From Chlamydomonas sphaeroides (lineage: Eukaryota; Chlorophyta; Chlorophyceae; Chlamydomonadales; Chlamydomonadaceae): a DNA stretch of 64,000 bases. The DNA lies in assembly GCA_001662425.1 (NCBI GenBank), contig BDDC01000153.1:1-64000 (forward strand). The letters run 5' to 3'. The stretch's first letter is position 1; each line of letters begins with the position of its first letter. The position numbers were made by a program, and so were the translations under genes. Below are positions 11,660 to 23,048 of this stretch, piece after piece. The notes under the pieces were generated by a model, which ran no database searches, had not been told where the DNA came from, and worked only from the letters and a program-made list of their open reading frames with translations.

Positions 11660-12434
11660 GGTTTGGTTATCCGCCCGCCTGCTTCAGGCCTGACCCGAAG
11701 CCGGTAGTGCGGCATCCCTCCGCACTGCCTGTGTCAGCCACACAATTCGTGCCCGCGTTTGTGCCGGCGGAGGAGCCGTTCGTCGCATCCTGCCTATGTC
11801 TGCCTTCCGATGTCACGTAGCCGAATTATTGAGGCTACATTAGGTTGCCTGCGGCGGAACGTGGGCGCTGGAACCGCGACGAGGTCGCCTCTGTCTGGCA
11901 GCCCCACTCCAGACTTAATACGAGGCTTCTCTGGTTTCTTGATGTGAGCTTTTGTATTGATTGCTTACCATATCTGCTCAAAGCTCGGCGCCATAGCCGT
12001 GTATGCGGTCTGTCGCAATAGTACGCACAGTACTGAGCCGCGCAAGGCAAGTAGATTGTAACAGTGTTGAGCGCTCAGGCGCGCTGTTTCTTGAAGTTTG
12101 GTCGTGGGCAGTTGGGGCCGCACAAACGGGACTTGGTTTCGCCATCGCCATAGGCAGCGTCTGCACCTCGCTGAGACACATCGTATAAATTCTATGCTCA
12201 ATCTTGCCTTGCCGACTTCTTCGTAGTGGTGTACAAGTCCGCGGCTTGCTGCTGCAACGTTGCGACGTGCCTCCACGGCTCCGACGGCTGCAGGCTAGCG
12301 AGATGCATAGGGCCAGACACGCTCCGCAGTATGAATGGGCGTAACGTCCCCAGCCTCTCGTGAGGCGACCTATGCGCTTGCCTTGGGCTAGTCAGACCTG
12401 AGATAGCCAGGCGGTGACATAGGCCACCTGGCCT
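11660..12434. promoter_or_regulatory. Bidirectional intergenic region between two membrane-protein genes
   Basis: 775 bp separate the ATGs of the divergent genes at 11659 (-) and 12435 (+). The region is clearly less GC-rich than the flanking exons and contains no supported exon. A TATAAAT box at 12184-12190 suits the plus gene (5' UTR about 220 nt). No clear TATA box was seen for the minus gene. Confidence 0.6.
12184..12190 (+). promoter_or_regulatory. TATA box candidate (TATAAAT)
   Basis: TATAAAT lies 245 bp upstream of the ATG at 12435 in an AT-richer pocket. Transcription would start near 12215. Evidence is motif and position only. Confidence 0.45.
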
Positions 12435-15400
12435 ATGTCACAGCCGCGGCTACGGCGTGGCATGCAGGCTTCGGCAATTAGCGCATGCGCCGGACTGCTC
12501 CTGGCACTGTCAACAGCAACTCTGCTGACAGTCGTCTCGGCAGCTCACGGCAGGAGCTTGCCCACTCATGCTGGGAGGGGCAGCCGGCTGCTGCTGGTCG
12601 AGGGGGAGCCCCCTAGGGCGTCTGCGCAACAGGCCGCTCAGGGCCCGCCTCCCACGCCGCTCCTCCTGACCTCAACCGACGTGCACCATGCGGGCTACGG
12701 CAGCGGGGGCGTCAGTCCGTCGGTTGCGGTTGCGGCGGTGGTTGCAGTGGCGGCGGTGGCTGCGGCGCTGGCCGCATGCGCCATGGCGCGCCGGCGCCGC
12801 GGCCAGCAAGACGCCGTGGTTGCACACTGTGGCAAAGCAGCCGTCGGCGAGGTATGTTTGCAGCTTTGTTTCAGCATTGTCACGGCGAACTACTGCATCA
12901 AGTTGAGGCCGCACGCTCGCAGGCATCTAAACACATCGCCCCGTGTGCCCTGCCGCCCCCAACCCTGTGCCCCACACGCTCAGTCCGTGGCCGACACAAC
13001 CGGCGCATGTAAGCCTGTCGCCGAGTGCCCGCCCGACGGCGCGTCTACGGCCGGCGGGGGGCCGCTGCCCCACGCCGGCGCCGACAGCCGCCTCGCTCGC
13101 TCGATCCTGCGCACGCCGCCGCAAGCATTTGCGGCGAGCGCCGGCCCCGTTTCGCCGCGCCCCTCTCAGACGGGCAGCTGTGCGCTAGCCGGCCGAGAAG
13201 ACAGCTTCAAGGCAGCCGACAGCCCTGCGGCTGCGCGGCCCTGCGGCTCATGTCCCCAGCACACGACGCCGCTGACGGAGCTTGCCGACGCCGCGAGCTG
13301 CTCCCGCAGCGGGGGCGGGCTGGCGGCGCCGGCAGGCCGCTCCCGGAGGCTGCACGCCACCGTCAGCTTCGGGCCCGACACCGTCAAGTGCCTGACGTCG
13401 TACGGCTCGGCGGCGTCCGGCAGCTTCTCCGGCGGCTCCGGAGGCGCCGGAGCCCGGCCCTGCGCGGCCGAGCTGCCCTCCTGCGTCACGCAGTACGGAC
13501 ACTCCGGCATGGATGACGGCGGCTCCTGGGATGATGACGAGGAGACAGACGATGACCAGCCCAGGTTCAGCGCCGGGCGGGTTCCACTGACCGAGCACGA
13601 TAGGACGGTCCTGGACGCGGCGGGCCGGGGGCGCCTGTCTGACGCGGGCGCCGACCCGGCCTCGGCGCCGCTGCCGGCGCGCTCGCTGCGAGCCGCGCCG
13701 GCCGTGGGCGAGGGCTCGCTGCGGCGCGGCTGCTTTGCGCATAACCTGCATCGCCAAACCAGCGGTGACCAGCATCGCGAGCTGGCGCACCACGGCGCGT
13801 CGCCGACGGCGCGCGAGCGCTCGCCGAGGCCCAACGAACCGCGTGGCCAGTCGCTGTCCGCGGCGATGTCGCTGCGGCGGCAGTCCAGCCCCAGCGGCGC
13901 CGGAGTGCGTGGCTCCCGGCTCACCCGCTGGATGGGCCTGGTGGATGACGGCGGCAGCGGCGCAGGCACCGGGGTCGCGTCGCCGCACCGGCGCTCCGGC
14001 GGCGGCGGCGGCACGCTGACACGCGACGCGTCCGGGCGCGGCGAGGGGCATATAGGCATGGAGGCGCTGGCGGCGACGCTGGCGGCGGCGCTGGCCAGCA
14101 ACAGCGGCGCCGCCGCGCAGCGCCGCCGCAACCTGCGCGCCGCGCTGCTGGTGTCGGGCGGCGCCTCGGCGGCGGCGCGCAGCGGCGCCGCCTCGCGGCT
14201 GCGCTCCTTCGCCGCCACCGGCACCGGCGGCTGGGGCGGGGAGACGTGCAGGAGCGGTGGGCCGGCCCACGAGGAGCATTCTGGCGCGGTCCGCGTGACG
14301 GCGTGCTGGGATGAGGCGGCGCTGGCGCGTGTGCTGGCGTGGCGGGACGCAACGGCCGCGATGCTGGCGGAGCACGGCCCGCCGCCGCCGCCGTCGCCGT
14401 TGGCCTCCTCCGACGATGAGGAGCATCGTGGGAAGCCGCGCGCGACCACCGCGCCAGGCGCGCTGGAAGCGACGGGCTCGGCCAGCAGCGCGGCCGTCAG
14501 CCAGTGGGCAGCGATCGACGAGGCGGATGCGGCTCGCAATCCGCCGTCGCACTGCACGTCCGAGGCCTCCAGCGTGCATACGCCGCCCCGGCGCCTGACG
14601 GACCACGGTAAGCGGGCACTGCTGTCTGCTGTCTGCTGTCTGCTGTCGCGCGCCGCCGGCCGTCGCCGCAGTCGTGTGCGCATCCTGGCTCGCACCTGCT
14701 CTTGCGCCGGCGCTCGCTGCGGCAGCGGCCCCGCGGAGCGAGGCCCGGGGCTTGCGGGACGGGGCCGGACGCTGGCACCGGTCGCTGCTGCAGGTTTCCC
14801 TTGGCAGCCAGCCCTTTGCTGACACGGCGCCCACGCCCTGTCCGTTCCCCGCAGCGACCGCGCCGTCGCCCGCCGCGGCGGTGCCGTTGGACGGCTACGC
14901 TGCGCCAGCGGCCGCCGCCGCAGCGGCGCTGCTGTCTCCAAGTGCGGCAGCGGCGACCGGGCAGTCCAGCCAATCAGCGCTGCGCCTGAGCGCCCCCTCC
15001 TTGCTCTGGAATGCCGAGGCGTGTCAGGCCCCCGTCAAGCCCATGTCAGTATTCGCGCTGGAGTCTGCTGCCAACGCGGACGGAGCCGTGCACCGCGAGG
15101 CGGCGGCCGAGTCGGCGCCGGCGGCCATGGGTGCCGCCGCGGCGGCTAGGTCGCTGACCGGCAGCTCTGTGCCGCAGCCAGGCAGCCGTACAGGCAGCCC
15201 CAGCACCGCGACTGCCGGCGAGGGCAGCAGCGCAAGCAGGGGCGGCGTCGTGAGTCGCCTCGTGAAGCGGCCGTGGAAGAACGCACGCGTGATGCCCTGC
15301 GAGGGCGGGGCCATGGACGCGCCGCCGCGGACCCCCGCCAGCTTGTGTGACAGCGCGGCAGGCAGCCCGGGCAGCGCCGGCCGGCCGCACGACAGCGGCG

Positions 15401-15750
15401 CCGGCGCTGGGCATGCCGGCAGGCGCGGCTCCAGATCTCTTGGGCAGTCCGGCGACGCCTGGGCGGCACCGTCTGAGGGCTCGGCCGAGCTGGCGCCGTG
15501 TCCGGCTGCGTCCGGACTGGACCAGAGGGGCTCGGACCCGCCGCACCAGCATCGCGACGGCGGCTCGCGCCAGGGGTCTTGGGAGCAGCCGCTGGGCCAG
15601 GGCAACTGCGGGCACAGGCGCGGCCCCACGAGGATGGCCCCGCCCAGCGCTGGCGCGGAGCGGAGCGCCGCGGGCAGCGCATCGCACCCGTCGTCGGCGC
15701 CGGCGCTGCTGCCGTCGCCGCTGCTGCCGCTCGTTCGGCGGCAGCCGTAG
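12435..15750 (+). CDS. Predicted single-pass membrane protein with long disordered tail (978 aa)
   Basis: Three exons close in phase: 12435-12851, 12984-14607 and 14855-15750. The N-terminus has a signal peptide (MQASAISACAGLLLALSTAT..., using Met1 or Met10), a short ectodomain of about 60 residues, then a TM helix (VAVAAVVAVAAVAAALAACA, about residues 96-117) and the basic stop-transfer ARRRRGQQ. The inner tail of about 860 residues is disordered. It includes SILRTPPQAF, SFGPDTVKCLTSYGS, an acidic patch (SWDDDEETDDDQ), EHDRTVLDAAGRG, SAAMSLRRQSSP and an RRRNLRAALLVS segment. No catalytic domain is recognised. It shares signal-TM-RRRR-disordered-tail architecture with the divergent neighbour ending at 11659, without obvious sequence identity. 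Intron 1 (132 nt) is a multiple of three and stop-free, so the unspliced frame stays open; codon choice inside it is unlike the exons, and it has a GTATGT donor, so I treat it as an intron. Confidence 0.8.
14619..14646. repeat. 7-bp tandem repeat in intron 2 (four copies of ctgctgt)
   Basis: Four perfect heptamers start 11 bp after the GTAAGC donor at 14608. This is simple intronic slippage sequence. Confidence 0.85.
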
Positions 15751-18487
15751 GCCTAGGTGGTCCGCAGGCATCGTGCAGGCCGGCAGGCCGGCGCGTCCTT
15801 GCATGCAAGGGCCGCGGTTGCTGCCAGGCTGGCATGACTGCCGCGTGTGCGCATTGCGAGCAGGGGCCGACGAGCTCGTGTTGCTACGCGGCGGGCGGGT
15901 GGGCTTGTGGGTTGCGTCGGCTGCGTGGGTGCCAGCCAGCCAGCGGGCGCGGTCTCACCCCGGGTCGTATGCGCTTTGTGGCGGGGCCGTATGTTGACAC
16001 CTCATGTGGAGGGCCTGGGCCATGACTCCCACACGGAGGATGAGGCAGGGCTGCGTGTGGCCCGGCTACACGGCTGCATGCGCACCCGGGTGTAGCAGGT
16101 GTAGCAGGTGGATGCGTTGCAGGTACTGCATTTCGTACGTACATAGTTCACTTGGTGGATGGCTCGTATGCCAGGGGGCGCTTGACGGTTTACCGACCGG
16201 ATGTGTGTGTCCCCGGCCGGTCCCGCTGTGCTCGATTTGCATGAAGAACATGGCCCCAGGCGCGACACACATTGGCGTTGCTGTTGCTTGACGTAGAAAG
16301 CATCGCAGGACTGCAGGGGGTGTGGCGGCTGTAGAGGTCGTGGCTGCGTGCGGTCGTGGGGAGCAGGGCCTCAGGCCCCGGCCAGCAGGATGTGGGGGCG
16401 ACTGCCGCGACCGCGCGTGACAGACCGAGCAGCACGGCCGACGCAAGCCGGCAGGGCTCAGGACAAGGGCTTGCCCGTGACTCGGATCCAGGCGTGCACG
16501 GAAGGCGTGTGCCTTGGCTTGGGGCGAGTGAAGCGAAGCGGCGGCTCGGCATGCGGCCTCCCGCGCAGCCGGCTGCGCCGGCCTTAGACTGCAGCAGGCG
16601 GGAGGCAGGGGCCGGGAGGCAAGACGGAGCACGTGCCGCTCAGGGGTACAGCTGGGCCAGAGGACCCCAGCGGTGTGACCTGGATACACCTGGTGCACCT
16701 CACGGCTTGTGGCCCGTCGCGTGCATGTTGGGTGGCATCGGGCCCTGGTACCACTCCCGTGTCATGGGCACGTGGGGCCGCGCCGATGGCCGTGCAACCA
16801 CGGCTTACCATAAACCACGTCGCTGCCGGCCTCATCGCAGCATCCGCCTGCCGGGCGGGCTGCTAGCCGGCACTGCGACCCTCGGCCGGCCGCCTTGCGC
16901 AGGGGGCGTCAATCTCAATTGGGAAAAAAGGGTCTGAGCAGCGCGCGCTGCGTTCGCCGCGGGCGGCCACGTGGAGGGCGAGGTGGGGGTGGCGGGGCCG
17001 GGCCAGCTGATGCCGGCGCCGCGCCGACACCGCGGCCCCGGTGGGCTAACGCCTTGCTGCACCATGAGCCGAGGAGTGATAAGACACTGTCAAGGGAAGA
17101 CCCGGGTTGCGCTCAGCCCTGGCGTGCACTTGGTCGTCGTGAGCCGCAGCAAGGCAACAGCATGTCGGTGGCATGCCGGCACCCCACTGCGGACGCCCCG
17201 CCGTGGCCTCGTGGCCCCGGAGCCAGCCTTTTGCCTTGCTCCGCTGCAGTCTCGCGCGCCGTGCTGCGGGCCCTGCCCGGGTCGGCCTGCGCCATGGATT
17301 CCTCTCCTCCCCCGGCGGATGTGCCGCTCTGGCAGCGCTCCGGCTCGCCACCTGCCACGGCCAGCGCCTGCTGTCCAGGGGAGCCAGGGCGGCAGCGAAG
17401 GCGCTGTCTCCCCCCTCTTCCTGGGCCCCTGCTGTCTGCTGCGCACGCGCTGCTCACTGTGCCTGCAGGCTGCTGATTGGACGCAGGGGGCGACGTGGCA
17501 CAAGCAATCGCACCGCACTTACAACCGCGCGGCCGCGCTTGGGCGGGCGCCTACACGCTTCGTCCATTCTGGCGGTTCGCCGCATTCGCCAGAAGGGCAA
17601 AAGAGGCCGGTCTGCGCCGCTGCCGGTCCGCATAACACGATCTAGCTACTATACAACACGGTACTACGACAGCTTCCACCCCCTAGCACTAGCGAGTGGC
17701 AACTACTGGCATGACCTGCCCTACCCCAGGATCGATGCTACTACGCAAGCAAAAATAGTCGCTGTGCGCCCGGCAAGCAGCAAGCAACGGTTGCCGGGGC
17801 CCAATGTGCGGGGCTCTAGTCGGCGCGCAACTAGAATGCCAATCAACGAGGCGCGCTGGGGGCGGCGGCATACCGCCCCCGCGAAAACACACTCAAACAA
17901 GCCGCCGCCGGCGCCACCGCCCCACGGCATGAGCTTCCGTCTTCAAGTCGAGGAGCGCAGCTCAGCTCGCAGCTACACATCCGGCCAGGCTACACAAGCA
18001 CCACTAGCCGCTAGTCGCATGCGCGCGCTCGCGCCGTGGTCAGAAAGGACCTCCTTAACTAAGGCCGCGGCAAGGCTACGGTACTGCTACCGGAATGCTA
18101 AGCGCGGGGCGGCTGTATCCGCCTAAACCCAGCCGCACCGCCCACAGGCCCTGAGCGCCCGCCGAGAAGCCCATCAGCAGCCAACGAGGCAGCCATCGGC
18201 ACAAAATGGGCAAGCCTCCCTAACAGTTTGGATCCGACCGCAGCAACACAGCGGGGCGCACCGCCTGCGTCCGAGCCCTGGATGTGCCTTCGGCACCGTG
18301 CGTCGGTAGCAGGCGCCTGCGGCCAGCGGCCCATCCCCATTCCTCCATCGCCGAATCTCTTCTACCCTACATCGCCAGCCTGCCGACAGCGCTGCTCTGC
18401 AGCACCCTCGTCATCATGCCCCGACCCCCACCCTCACCGCCCGCCTCGCGGCCGCGGCCACAGCCCCAGCTGCAGGCCCTAGGCCCC
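15751..18487. other. Convergent 3' UTRs and intergenic DNA; no gene supported
   Basis: Two convergent genes (stops at 15750 on plus and 18488 on minus) face this 2.7-kb stretch. Open frames here have no splice-consistent chain, no recognisable domain and poor codon bias. A minus-strand TGTAA occurs at 17519-17523. A short imperfect repeat (ggtgtagca twice) lies at 16089-16107. Both genes probably have 3' UTRs approaching 1 kb, as is common in chlamydomonads. Confidence 0.5.
17519..17523 (-). terminator. Poly(A) signal candidate (TGTAA) for the poly-proline gene
   Basis: TTACA on the plus strand gives TGTAA on the minus strand, 965 nt beyond the stop at 18488. It is the first such motif that I found downstream of that gene. 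Confidence 0.4.
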
Positions 18488-21043
18488 CTAGACCCGGGCC
18501 GCAGGCTTGTTGGACAGAGTGTCCAGCATGGCCACCACCTTGAGCGCCGCGTGCAGGCTCTTGGCCATCTGCAGCTCCTTGGCCGTCACCCCCGGCACCA
18601 TGAGCGCCGCCGCCGCCAGCGCCGCGCCGTCGCCGTCGCTGTCGCGGTCGCCCTCGATAGGAGCCGCCTGCGCCGGGGCCTCCGACGCGTCGCCGGCAAG
18701 CAGCGCCAGCGCCTGCTGCAGCGCCGACAGCGACGCCGCCGCGGCGGCGTCGGCCGACGGCTCCTCGGCCTTGTGCACATCCTGCAGCGCCGGCTTGGGC
18801 TCGTAGCAGCCGACGTCAGAGGCGGACGACGACAAGGCTGCGGCTGCGGCGGCCGAGCTGCTCGTCGGCGACGAGGGTGTCACGGGCGACGCTGCAGGCG
18901 AGCGCGTGCCGCTGCTGTCGCCGCCGCTGGTGCTGCCGTGCATAGCAGCCGACGCAGTGTCGGACGACGTGGCATCGGGGGAGGTGGTCGTGCTGCTGGC
19001 GGCGCCGCCAGCGGCGGCCGCGCTGCCCTGCTTGGTCGCGATCGCCGCCAGCGTCGTCAGCAGCGACGCCAGCGACGCCTCCGTGCCCGCGTCACTGCCC
19101 GTGCACGCCGACGCGCTGGTCGCCGTACCGCTGCCGTACATCTCGCTTCCGAACGGACCACCGCCGTACACACCGCTGCCGGCGGCCGGGAAGAAGGCAG
19201 CGCCGGGGAAGCCGGCGGCGCCGCCGGCACCGAACAGGTCCGCGAACGGGTGAGCAAACGGCGCCGCCGCGGCGGCGGCGGCCGCCGCCGCCATCTGTGC
19301 CATCGCCAGGCCCGCCGACGCCGAGTCGACCTGGCGCTGCGCCTCCGTCAGCGCCGCCAGCTGCTGCTGCAGCATGGCAGTCTCGTCGGGCGGCGTGGGG
19401 CAGAAGTCCTGGTCGGCGCTCGAGGGGCCAGCGGCTTGCTGGAACACCGCAAACGGCGAGCGGACCTCCGGCAGTGCCGCCATCGCTGCCGCCACTTCGG
19501 GCGTCGGCGGCGTCGGCAGGGGCGCACGCGGCGGCGGCGGCGGCGGCGGCACCAGGGAGCCGGACAGCTGCTGCGACAGCACGCCGCTACCGGTGCTGAG
19601 GTGGCGGCCCAGCGGCGGCGGCGGCGGCGGCACGCCGAAGGGCGGAAGTGGCGCGCCGCCGCGGGGTGTGCCGGCGGAGCGGCCAAAGGCACCGCTGCCC
19701 ATGCTCATGAGCCGCGATCCGTCGGTTGGCAGCGGCGGCGGCGGAGGGGGAGGAGGAGGGGGAACGCCGGAGAAGCTGCCACGGCCCACGCTGGCTGCGG
19801 TACCCAGCGGCGACATGGCTCGGTTGGCGGCGGCGGCGGTCGGCGGCTGGCGGGGGCTGGCGATGCGCATCGCCGCCAGGGACTGCAGCTGTGCCGCCAG
19901 CTGCAGCGCCGCCGCCAGGCTCTCGTCCGTGCTGCCCTTGAGCGCCGCCGCCACCAGGGCCTGCGCCTCCTCCAGTGACGGCGCGCGGAAGCCGTTGCCG
20001 TTGGCCTCGGCGCCGCCGTCGGCGCCCTCTGCTGCCGGCCTGGGCGGCGGCGGTGGCGGCGGCGGCACGATGCCACTGCCGTACGAGTTGGACGAGCGGG
20101 TCTGCAACCAGTCAGACTCGTTGCGTGGCGGCGGCGGCGGCGGGGGCAGGAAGCTGCCGGGGTTGCGCGGCGTGCTATTCTTGCTGGCGAGCGGCGGCGG
20201 CGGCGGCGGTGGCGGCGGCGCCCAGCCCTCGGTCGTGCCGCGAGAGTTTTGCGTCACAATCACGCTGGCGTCGCCGCCGGCAGCGACTGACAGCGATCCC
20301 AGGTCCAGCGGCGGGCAGTACGGCGCTGCCTGGCCGTCCCGCGGCGGCGGTGGCGGCGGCGGCGGCGGCGGCGAGGCGAAGCCGCCGCTGCCCGCGCTGT
20401 TGCGCCGAACGAAGCTCCGGCTCAGCACGGCGCTGCGCAGGCCACCGTCAGCGGCCTTGGCGCCACCGTCGCGCGGCGGCGGCGGCGGCGGCTGCCCGCC
20501 GTACACGGGCCCGTCTGGGCAGTAGTCGGAGCGCGCGTGCGCCGGAGAGCAATGCGGCGAGCCCATGGGGCCGACGGCGCCGCGCAGCGCCGGCGGGCGC
20601 CCGCAGGCACCGGGCGGCGCGGTGTAAGCGGAGCGGTCGGGCACCGATCGTGTCATGGCCAGCTGGGAGGGCCCGGCGGGGTAGTGGTGGTGGAGGCCGG
20701 GATGGTGGTGATGGTGGTGCTGGGTTGGCGGCGAGCGGCCCGGCGGCTCGTGCGGCGATGACGCCGCGGCCGATGGGTCGTAGCTCCAGGGGTTGTGGCT
20801 GGGGATGACTGCCGAGGTGGAGGGCTGGAGCAGGTTGGTGGGAAGGGCGGTGGGCTTGTAGGTGGGGGGCTTGGCGGTCGGCGCCGGCGCGGGCGCGTCG
20901 AAATCGATGGCGAAGGTGAGGTCGGCGGGGAGCAGGCTCTCCAGGCACGGCTCGTCGGCCGGGTGCGCGTTGCGCATCAGCTGCTGGTGCTGTACCTCGG
21001 CAAAAGCCGAGGGCGGGTGCGCCGGCATCGCGCCCGTGGCCAT
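18488..21043 (-). CDS. Intronless poly-proline protein of unknown function (851 aa)
   Basis: One uninterrupted frame runs from an ATG in strong context (cccaccATGGcc) at 21043 to a TAG at 18488. The frame is open further upstream to 21109, but without an ATG, and a TATA box lies about 100 bp upstream of 21043, supporting this start. Features in order: LTFAIDFDAPAPAP; a His run (HHHHHH, HHH); eight separate runs of 6-10 prolines between about residues 205 and 560, typical profilin/SH3/WW ligands; two helical Ala/Leu segments (EEAQALVAAALKG, SLAAALQLAAQLQSLAAM); LQQQLAALTEAQRQVDSA; an Ala run; Ser/Thr-rich spacers; and a C-terminal helix (AKELQMAKSLHAALKVVAML). There is no FH2, WH2 or other actin-binding domain that I can see. 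It could be an actin-regulatory or RNA-binding scaffold; I do not recognise the family. Confidence 0.7.
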   Translation of the reverse strand: MATGAMPAHPPSAFAEVQHQQLMRNAHPADEPCLESLLPADLTFAIDFDAPAPAPTAKPPTYKPTALPTNLLQPSTSAVIPSHNPWSYDPSAAASSPHEPPGRSPPTQHHHHHHPGLHHHYPAGPSQLAMTRSVPDRSAYTAPPGACGRPPALRGAVGPMGSPHCSPAHARSDYCPDGPVYGGQPPPPPPRDGGAKAADGGLRSAVLSRSFVRRNSAGSGGFASPPPPPPPPPPRDGQAAPYCPPLDLGSLSVAAGGDASVIVTQNSRGTTEGWAPPPPPPPPPLASKNSTPRNPGSFLPPPPPPPRNESDWLQTRSSNSYGSGIVPPPPPPPPRPAAEGADGGAEANGNGFRAPSLEEAQALVAAALKGSTDESLAAALQLAAQLQSLAAMRIASPRQPPTAAAANRAMSPLGTAASVGRGSFSGVPPPPPPPPPPLPTDGSRLMSMGSGAFGRSAGTPRGGAPLPPFGVPPPPPPLGRHLSTGSGVLSQQLSGSLVPPPPPPPRAPLPTPPTPEVAAAMAALPEVRSPFAVFQQAAGPSSADQDFCPTPPDETAMLQQQLAALTEAQRQVDSASAGLAMAQMAAAAAAAAAAPFAHPFADLFGAGGAAGFPGAAFFPAAGSGVYGGGPFGSEMYGSGTATSASACTGSDAGTEASLASLLTTLAAIATKQGSAAAAGGAASSTTTSPDATSSDTASAAMHGSTSGGDSSGTRSPAASPVTPSSPTSSSAAAAAALSSSASDVGCYEPKPALQDVHKAEEPSADAAAAASLSALQQALALLAGDASEAPAQAAPIEGDRDSDGDGAALAAAALMVPGVTAKELQMAKSLHAALKVVAMLDTLSNKPAARV

Positions 21044-21140
21044 GGTGGGGTTGGCCTGGACGACGGAGCTCGGCGGGGTTGTTGACGGTGTACCTTGCTG
21101 GGCGCGCACAGCGGCCTGCGCGGGTAGGATAATGGCAATG

Positions 21141-21147
21141 ATTTATA
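21141..21147 (-). promoter_or_regulatory. TATA box (TATAAAT) of the poly-proline gene
   Basis: TATAAAT reads on the minus strand about 98 bp upstream of the ATG at 21043. It predicts a transcription start near 21115 and a 5' UTR of about 70 nt with no intron. Confidence 0.6.
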
Positions 21148-23048
21148 GAAGCTGTGGCCTTGTCTAGCACGATGTGGCCGGGAGCAAGGCCCGCGCGTGC
21201 TGGAAGGTGGCGCGAAGGCATGCCGCCGGTGCCAGGGCAGAGAACGGCATTCGAGGCCAAGCTGTACAGGTCTGCTGCCGTTGCTCTCGTGCTAGCGCCG
21301 CGGGCACATTGGTTGCGACTCCTGACAAAACGCGTGGGGGGTACGCCGCAAACAACTCCACGGGCGACCGGCCATACGGAAGCAACCAATGTAAAGCAAT
21401 AAGCACCGGGTGAACGTTACGACGATCGCGCTGGGGTCTCGGTTGCGCCGCGTCCGCACACCTTCGCAGTGCCTCGGCGCGACTGGTCAAGTGACCCACC
21501 TTCACGTGGTCCACCCAGAAGCAATATTACAGCCTTGGGGCTTCTTAGAGCTGTCGCGGAGTTGTGGGACCGCGGCGCGCGAGGCTATGCGTCCTTCCGC
21601 AACTCGCTACTTCTCTAGCGATCTGCCAACGCGCACAGCGGCTGCGTGTTAACAACGGAGCAAGATGTGATGTCTACGTCTAGCGTGGTGGAGTATGGCA
21701 GCTGGGTTTGCGCGGAAGGTGTGAGGTGTAAGCGGCAGCTTCGTGGACTCCTATGGCGAGCAGCGAACTAGAAGCATACTAAGTGCGCCTATGATGGCGC
21801 GCTAAGATATCTATGGAGCGAGAATAGTGTCGCCGAGGCATGCGAGGCGCCAAAGCGCGCCCCGCCCGCCGATGGCGGGCAACTGATGCAACTGGCAATC
21901 CGCACGACATAACTCCTTCCCACACTTCACACGCACACTGCACACGCAACGTGAAGTCCGTAATGGGGCTCGCTTGCGGCTGGCCGTGCTATCGGACGCG
22001 TCGGTTGCAAATGCTCGGTGTTACCACCTGGTCACTCTCATCACCTTGGCCGGCCGTGTTTGCAACTTGCCGCCTGCCAAGGCAACGGTGGGATGTCACC
22101 TGTGACGGGGGCTGGCGACAGCGCCTGTTCCCTTGTGCCCCAGATGTGCCGACTGGCAACCTGACCATGGCCGCAGCACGACCAGGAGGACGAGCACGAC
22201 TACCGTCCCAAGCGCTCGGCCACACGCCTTGTTCATGACGTCGAACACCTGGGAGGTGCTCACATCATGTGCTGTTGGCCCCCTCCCTCTGCCACACACC
22301 CCTCCCAGCAACCCACTCCCCGCCGCAGGCCGCCGCGCGGCCAGGGGCCAGCCGATCCCACCTTCCGGTCTACGTGTCCCCATACACCAGGGCCGGGTCA
22401 CGGCCCACAAACTCCGACAGGCCTTAAACCCTGACAGGTTTCCCTGGTCGGACGGCCCATACCAACACCCGTGCACGCACTACGCGACGCGCCAGCTAGG
22501 CAGCTCAATTACCTCAAATCCCAAGGGTGTGTCGTCGCCCGAGCACCAGCGAGCGCAAGCCTGGATCCTGTCCATCACAGGTCTTCCCCAGGCTTGGAAT
22601 GCCCATTGATTGAATGCCTTTATTCCTCGCCCTGTCGTGGCCCCTTCACAGCTCAGCAGCCCAAGGATAAGCTCAGCCGCAGGCGCCACTCCGCTACGGC
22701 GTGCTGCGCCGAGTGGCGGGGAACAGGGAGAGCAAGCGACCAAGGCCTGCAACAACAATCCAGGCTAGCCCGGTGTCACCAGTACTAGCGGTTGTCTCAG
22801 GTGCCCTTCACTGACCTCCACGCTGGGTCCACAGTAAATGCCCGGTGTCACACCTGCACCCGCGGAACGATATCAAGCACAGCGTTGCCTCTAGCACGCA
22901 ATCGCCAGGGGCATGGACGCATTCCCCTAGCACAATGCGCCACAGGAGACGCGAGCGGGGGAAGGGTAATGGTGCCTTACTAGCCTGCACGCAAGGTATC
23001 CTGATCCTTTCCTGTCCGCAAGTCAGCGTCCGCTGAAGGCGCTGCTTT

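Noticed and set aside
13166..14941. Long minus-strand frames (about 590 and 530 codons) opposite the 978-residue membrane-protein gene
   Set aside because: Shadows in the antisense frame. The plus frame has a signal peptide, TM helix and phase-consistent introns.
16971..18126. Overlapping plus frames of 224 and 317 codons
   Set aside because: Low coding bias, no domains, position in convergent 3' UTR space, and no splice-phase partners.
18284..19978. Long plus-strand frame (about 560 codons) opposite the poly-proline gene
   Set aside because: Shadow of the minus-strand GC-rich coding sequence: Arg/Gly-rich, no ATG context, no domain.
18488..21043. Poly-proline gene called as a formin
   Set aside because: No FH2 domain (no recognisable lasso or knob motifs) in any part of the frame.
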